From Apteryx mantelli (taxonomy: Eukaryota > Chordata > Aves > Apterygiformes > Apterygidae), in the NCBI RefSeq assembly GCF_036417845.1, contig NC_089980.1:53504501-53568500 (forward strand): a stretch of DNA of 64,000 nucleotides, given 5' to 3'. Each line of letters begins with the position of its first letter. Position 1 is the first letter of the stretch. Under the pieces are notes generated by a model. That model searched no databases, was not told where the DNA came from, and saw only the letters and a program-made list of their open reading frames with translations. The translations under genes were made by a program, and so were the position numbers. Shown in pieces: positions 63,401-64,000 of the stretch.

Positions 63401-64000
63401 ATATATTTTTAAATAGTATTTAGCCCTTTGTATAAGAAGTTGTGTTGTCATAGATAAGAGTTTAAGACCAGAAAAATATATCAGCTCATCTTATCTGACC
63501 CTACAGAGTATCTTCTTGTCATTACAAAGTTGCATTTGTCTCTTTTTCTGTTTTCCCTTATCTTGAAATCCCCTACTTAAGGTAAACCTATGGCTGTTTA
63601 TGCTCACTGGGGGCGTTCTCTGGGTGTGTAGTAGGATGCTTGTATCTGTACCAAGAGAGTCAGCTTGTGAGTGATGACCATGGCTATATTGGACATGTGA
63701 GAACCTGTAAGTTAGGTGTGGTGCTGAACAGCATTGTCACACCACAGTACTTTCCCATCCAGTCTTTGGCACGTACTGATATGTGGCATGGGCAAGGCTT
63801 TGGCCAAGTAGGGTACTGGAAGACTTCCAGAAATTTTTACTATGTTCATGTCTGTATGCTTATGCTTATCCTTCATCCCCCATGAGAGCTCTCTTGGTCT
63901 GCTACAAAGACTTAATTGTTTCACTGTACTCAGGCACCAAGAGACTGGAATGCATGAACCCTAATCAGCTTGGTCGACGAAAGATTGTTGAAGGAATTCA
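18283..64000 (+). CDS. NID1: Nidogen-1 (entactin), 18 coding exons, 3' end outside window
   Basis: Coding blocks: 18283-18498, 27104-27403, 28714-28943, 29597-30024, 31153-31302, 32592-32843, 34087-34287, 35595-35840, 36892-37035, 38753-38881, 42383-42526, 43291-43413, 51920-52144, 52802-52974, 55053-55179, 60813-60984, 62976-63133, 63934-64000. They give 3485 nt and 1161 residues with no stop. Nidogen-1 is a secreted basement-membrane glycoprotein that links laminin (G3 propeller to laminin gamma-1) with collagen IV and perlecan (mainly G2). Domains: signal peptide about 1-23; NIDO about 85-260; linker to 391; EGF1 393-441; G2 442-674; EGF2-5 676-854; thyroglobulin type-1 856-930; YWTD propeller from about 975. 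The start is fixed by a good Kozak context (gccgccagcATG), a signal peptide right behind it, and fit to the family. Borders from intron 4 to intron 13 are all phase 1. NID2 was excluded because it has two thyroglobulin domains and a different linker. Confidence 0.97.
18531..18564 (+). repeat. G-quadruplex-forming tract at start of intron 1
   Basis: Runs of G6, G6, G4 and G5 separated by CC, CC and a nine-base loop start 33 bases after exon 1, on the non-template strand. A further G4-CC-G4-CC-G4 tract lies in the promoter at 18132-18147. Confidence 0.6.
21480..21725 (+). repeat. Compound microsatellite: CT-rich, C5T, GT and CTGT blocks
   Basis: In order: irregular ctcgcgct-type pyrimidine-rich DNA, C3-5 runs separated by single T (21607-21632), a GT run (about 21654-21676) and a CTGT run (about 21677-21716). 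The Ser/Leu/Cys-rich open frames reading through it are artefacts of the repeat. Confidence 0.9.
24365..25288 (+). mobile_element. CR1-type LINE, 3' part, sense to NID1
   Basis: The right half matches the CR1 3' region: a word close to tgtggaattcct, a ttcaagggaagactaac block, and the classic end gacaggatgctgggttagctgg followed by ggcaattcttatgttctt. The left half matches the end of the reverse-transcriptase ORF as recalled (agatgaaat...gataaatgtg, then gagcaagatcttggaggtgtg). The frame is decayed. This is a 5'-truncated copy of about 0.9 kb. Confidence 0.8.
27104..27403 (+). CDS. NID1: NID1 exon 2: NIDO domain, first part
   Basis: Residues 73-172, exactly 100 codons, phase 0 at both ends. 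Acceptor ttttttattag, donor AAG|GTGAAT. The translation begins [12 protein letters not shown] and contains [18 protein letters not shown] and [12 protein letters not shown], the signature of the NIDO domain shared by nidogens, alpha-tectorin and mucin-4. The match to mammalian nidogen-1 is close, including the [12 protein letters not shown] block near the end. Confidence 0.96.
27404..28713 (+). other. NID1: NID1 intron 2
   Basis: 1.3 kb, phase 0. AT-rich, nothing recognised beyond the splice sites. Confidence 0.8.
28714..28943 (+). CDS. NID1: NID1 exon 3: NIDO domain, middle part
   Basis: Residues 173-248 plus two bases of residue 249. Acceptor attttcttcacag, donor GAA|GTATGC. It contains [19 protein letters not shown], identical to mammalian nidogen-1 over this stretch as recalled, then [14 protein letters not shown] and a Tyr/Phe-rich segment that is more variable across species. 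Confidence 0.96.
28944..29596 (+). other. NID1: NID1 intron 3
   Basis: 0.65 kb, phase 2. Nothing recognised. Confidence 0.8.
29597..30024 (+). CDS. NID1: NID1 exon 4: end of NIDO domain and acidic Ser/Thr linker
   Basis: Residues 249-391 plus one base of residue 392. Acceptor ttctctttgacag, donor ATAG|GTAAGG. It starts with [12 protein letters not shown], the end of the NIDO domain, then runs through about 110 residues rich in Ser, Thr, Glu and Gln with no predicted fold, and ends with the conserved [13 protein letters not shown] box. This linker is the fastest-changing part of the protein. The acidic tyrosine pair sulfated in mammals is not present as such (see findings). Confidence 0.94.
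30025..31152 (+). other. NID1: NID1 intron 4
   Basis: 1.1 kb, phase 1. The first of ten consecutive phase-1 introns. No repeats recognised. Confidence 0.8.
31153..31302 (+). CDS. NID1: NID1 exon 5: EGF-like domain 1
   Basis: Residues 392-441. Acceptor attttctgcag, donor AAG|GTAACT, phase 1 at both ends. It reads [19 protein letters not shown], then [18 protein letters not shown] and GYKGNGRQC. The six-cysteine EGF pattern is complete, with the doubled CC typical of the first nidogen EGF. This module sits just before the G2 barrel and packs against it in known nidogen structures. Confidence 0.96.
31303..32591 (+). other. NID1: NID1 intron 5
   Basis: 1.3 kb, phase 1. AT-rich, nothing recognised. 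Confidence 0.8.
32592..32843 (+). CDS. NID1: NID1 exon 6: G2 beta-barrel, part 1
   Basis: Residues 442-525 plus one base. Acceptor tgatttgccag, donor ACTG|GTAACT, phase 1 at both ends. It contains [35 protein letters not shown] and [14 protein letters not shown], almost the same as mammalian nidogen-1. The G2 domain has a GFP-like eleven-stranded barrel and binds perlecan and collagen IV. Conservation here is strong evidence for NID1 over NID2. Confidence 0.97.
32844..34086 (+). other. NID1: NID1 intron 6
   Basis: 1.2 kb, phase 1. A T-rich tract near 33640; otherwise nothing. Confidence 0.8.
34087..34287 (+). CDS. NID1: NID1 exon 7: G2 beta-barrel, part 2
   Basis: Residues 526-592 plus one base. 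Acceptor tgtttctttag, donor TCTG|GTAAGG, phase 1 at both ends. It encodes [33 protein letters not shown] and [11 protein letters not shown]. The family motif [12 protein letters not shown] is fully kept. Confidence 0.97.
34288..35594 (+). other. NID1: NID1 intron 7
   Basis: 1.3 kb, phase 1. Nothing recognised. Confidence 0.8.
35595..35840 (+). CDS. NID1: NID1 exon 8: G2 beta-barrel, part 3
   Basis: Residues 593-674 plus one base. Acceptor gccattctacag, donor AGTG|GTATGT, phase 1 at both ends. It encodes [35 protein letters not shown] and [17 protein letters not shown], ending with the strand [12 protein letters not shown] that closes the barrel. Confidence 0.97.
35841..36891 (+). other. NID1: NID1 intron 8
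   Basis: 1.05 kb, phase 1. Contains a T tract (about 36173-36188) and a CTAT microsatellite of six copies (36521-36544). Confidence 0.8.
36892..37035 (+). CDS. NID1: NID1 exon 9: EGF-like domain 2 with RGD
   Basis: Residues 675-722 plus one base. Acceptor ctctcttgtcag, donor TATG|GTATGA, phase 1 at both ends. It encodes [19 protein letters not shown], then [14 protein letters not shown]: a full six-cysteine EGF. The RGD at residues 715-717 (37011-37019) matches the integrin-type motif in mammalian nidogen-1 EGF2. Confidence 0.96.
37036..38752 (+). other. NID1: NID1 intron 9
   Basis: 1.7 kb, phase 1. An A13 run near 38290-38302; nothing else. Confidence 0.8.
38753..38881 (+). CDS. NID1: NID1 exon 10: calcium-binding EGF-like domain 3
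   Basis: Residues 723-765 plus one base, phase 1 at both ends. Acceptor ataataatctag, donor GTTG|GTGAGT. It opens with DVDECSEQ, the calcium-binding EGF start, and contains [12 protein letters not shown]. That segment fits the C-x-N-x4-Y-x-C pattern for Asn/Asp beta-hydroxylation. Confidence 0.96.
38882..42382 (+). other. NID1: NID1 intron 10
   Basis: 3.5 kb, phase 1. Holds a TTTA microsatellite of seven copies (40263-40290) and a degraded antisense CR1 piece just after it. Confidence 0.8.
40310..40700 (-). mobile_element. Degraded CR1-type LINE piece, antisense
   Basis: The words acactgttccagtgtgactgg, near 40380, and agatgtgggaccttgcatgc, near 40588, in this order resemble the inverted CR1 3' region as recalled. 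The copy is old and its borders are approximate. Confidence 0.4.
42383..42526 (+). CDS. NID1: NID1 exon 11: EGF-like domain 4
   Basis: Residues 766-813 plus one base, phase 1 at both ends. A T-rich tract leads to acceptor ttacctgcag; the donor is GAGG|GTGGGT. It encodes [35 protein letters not shown]. The CDIPQRAQC block is the same in human nidogen-1 and differs in nidogen-2, so it helps fix paralogue identity. Confidence 0.97.
42527..43290 (+). other. NID1: NID1 intron 11
   Basis: 0.76 kb, phase 1. Nothing recognised. Confidence 0.8.
43291..43413 (+). CDS. NID1: NID1 exon 12: calcium-binding EGF-like domain 5, second RGD
   Basis: Residues 814-854 plus one base, phase 1 at both ends. Acceptor tttattttacag, donor GGAG|GTAAAA. 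It starts [16 protein letters not shown] and contains [12 protein letters not shown], again a beta-hydroxylation consensus. The loop reads [10 protein letters not shown], giving an RGD at residues 845-847 (43383-43391). Human nidogen-1 has QGD at this place as recalled. Confidence 0.97.
43414..51919 (+). other. NID1: NID1 intron 12
   Basis: 8.5 kb, phase 1, between EGF5 and the thyroglobulin exon. Contains a C12 run (43988-43999) and a degraded antisense CR1 (about 47380-47900). A decoy 41-base exon at 48190-48230 has good splice borders but a length that would break the frame. Confidence 0.8.
47380..47900 (-). mobile_element. Degraded CR1-type LINE piece, antisense
   Basis: Words such as ccagaactggacacagtagtc, followed by catgcacagcaataacattg and later ggcattcagctgggtggtcac, follow the order of an inverted CR1 3' region as recalled. 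No frame remains. Confidence 0.45.
51920..52144 (+). CDS. NID1: NID1 exon 13: thyroglobulin type-1 domain
   Basis: Residues 855-929 plus one base, phase 1 at both ends. Acceptor gtatcttttcacag, donor CCAT|GTAAGT. It encodes [33 protein letters not shown] and [19 protein letters not shown]. The QC and CWCV motifs define the thyroglobulin type-1 fold. Only one copy is present; nidogen-2 carries two. Confidence 0.97.
52145..52801 (+). other. NID1: NID1 intron 13
   Basis: 0.66 kb, phase 1. Nothing recognised. Confidence 0.8.
52802..52974 (+). CDS. NID1: NID1 exon 14: Pro-rich link and first propeller strand
   Basis: Residues 930-987, entering in phase 1 and leaving in phase 0. Acceptor tttattaacaag, donor CCA|GTAAGT. 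It encodes [28 protein letters not shown] and [19 protein letters not shown]. The [11 protein letters not shown] strand begins the six-bladed YWTD propeller (G3) that holds the laminin gamma-1 binding face. Confidence 0.96.
52975..55052 (+). other. NID1: NID1 intron 14
   Basis: 2.1 kb, phase 0. A Glu/Lys-rich minus-strand frame of 106 codons (53334-53654) is discussed under findings. A C9 run near 54928-54936. Confidence 0.8.
55053..55179 (+). CDS. NID1: NID1 exon 15: YWTD propeller, blade with MVYWTD
   Basis: Residues 988-1029 plus one base. Acceptor tgttgaccaacag, donor ACAG|GTAGCA, which is weak at +4 and +5. It encodes [20 protein letters not shown] and [17 protein letters not shown], an LDL-receptor class B repeat. 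Confidence 0.96.
55180..60812 (+). other. NID1: NID1 intron 15
   Basis: 5.6 kb, phase 1. Contains a C12 run (55749-55760), a short ATGCT repeat (about 55955-55978) and a sense CR1 reverse-transcriptase fragment (about 56310-56670). Confidence 0.8.
56310..56670 (+). mobile_element. CR1-type LINE fragment from reverse-transcriptase ORF, sense
   Basis: Blocks such as gtacgtggattttgaaaacgc, then accatgagattagggggatgg and, further on, atttatgatctggaaaagggg, follow the order of the CR1 polymerase region as recalled. Frame broken. This part of ORF2 lies upstream of the piece found in intron 1, so the two fragments are separate insertions. Confidence 0.55.
60813..60984 (+). CDS. NID1: NID1 exon 16: YWTD propeller, blade with NIFWTD
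   Basis: Residues 1030-1086 plus two bases. Acceptor tgttctcttgcag, donor GAGG|GTACAG, leaving in phase 2. It encodes [38 protein letters not shown] and [14 protein letters not shown], another class B repeat. Confidence 0.96.
60985..62975 (+). other. NID1: NID1 intron 16
   Basis: 2.0 kb, the gene's second phase-2 intron after intron 3. Contains a TG/CG microsatellite (62732-62764). Nothing else recognised. Confidence 0.8.
62976..63133 (+). CDS. NID1: NID1 exon 17: YWTD propeller, blade with NLYWTD
   Basis: Residues 1087-1139 plus one base. Acceptor cttcctcttaag, donor GCAG|GTAAAG. The split Gly codon (GG|A) joins exon 16 to [18 protein letters not shown], then [20 protein letters not shown] and CWVDAG. 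This blade is close to identical with mammalian nidogen-1. Confidence 0.97.
63134..63933 (+). other. NID1: NID1 intron 17
   Basis: 0.8 kb, phase 1. Nothing recognised. Confidence 0.8.
63934..64000 (+). CDS. NID1: NID1 exon 18, cut by the window edge
   Basis: Residues 1140-1161, open to the last base. Acceptor cactgtactcag. It encodes [20 protein letters not shown], matching the mammalian segment that follows CWVDAG. The rest of this exon, the final propeller strands and the C-terminal EGF-like domain lie to the right. Confidence 0.93.

Noticed and set aside
18283-64000. Possibility that the gene is NID2
   Set aside because: Only one thyroglobulin type-1 domain, and the G2 and EGF4 sequences match NID1 much better.

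Overview
This is vertebrate nuclear DNA, most likely from a bird or a close sauropsid. It is AT-rich, has long introns, and contains two small CpG islands. The only interspersed repeats I recognise are CR1-type LINE fragments; I see no mammalian SINEs. No bacterial, organellar or viral genes are evident.

The one firmly supported gene is nidogen-1 (NID1, entactin), on the + strand from the start codon at 18283 to beyond the right edge. Eighteen coding exons can be placed to the base. All have GT-AG borders and compatible phases, and they join into a 1161-residue open frame. In order they encode a signal peptide, the NIDO (G1) domain, a variable linker, EGF1, the G2 beta-barrel, EGF2 to EGF5, a thyroglobulin type-1 domain, and most of the six-bladed YWTD propeller (G3). 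The last propeller part and the C-terminal EGF lie outside the window. Human NID1 is 1247 residues and, from memory, has 20 exons, so about 86 residues in about two exons are missing. NID1 rather than NID2 is indicated by near-identity to the mammalian NID1 G2 region and EGF4, and by a single thyroglobulin domain where NID2 has two.

Layout: 1-540 holds no gene. A CpG island at about 541-1080 carries a near-consensus CTCF core and a strong minus-strand splice donor, so it may be the promoter of a divergent neighbour (GPR137B is the expected one from human synteny). From 1081 to about 18060 is intergenic DNA with an ancient antisense CR1, a fold-back hairpin and some weak coding-like patches. 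The NID1 CpG island and promoter cover about 18060-18620. The rest is NID1 exons and introns; the introns contain CR1 pieces, microsatellites and G-quadruplex tracts.

I did not find a clearly new biological system. The observations most worth checking are a second RGD motif in EGF5, the CTCF-bearing island, the hairpin at 7209-7304, and the weak minus-strand coding-like patch near 12.8-13.3 kb.
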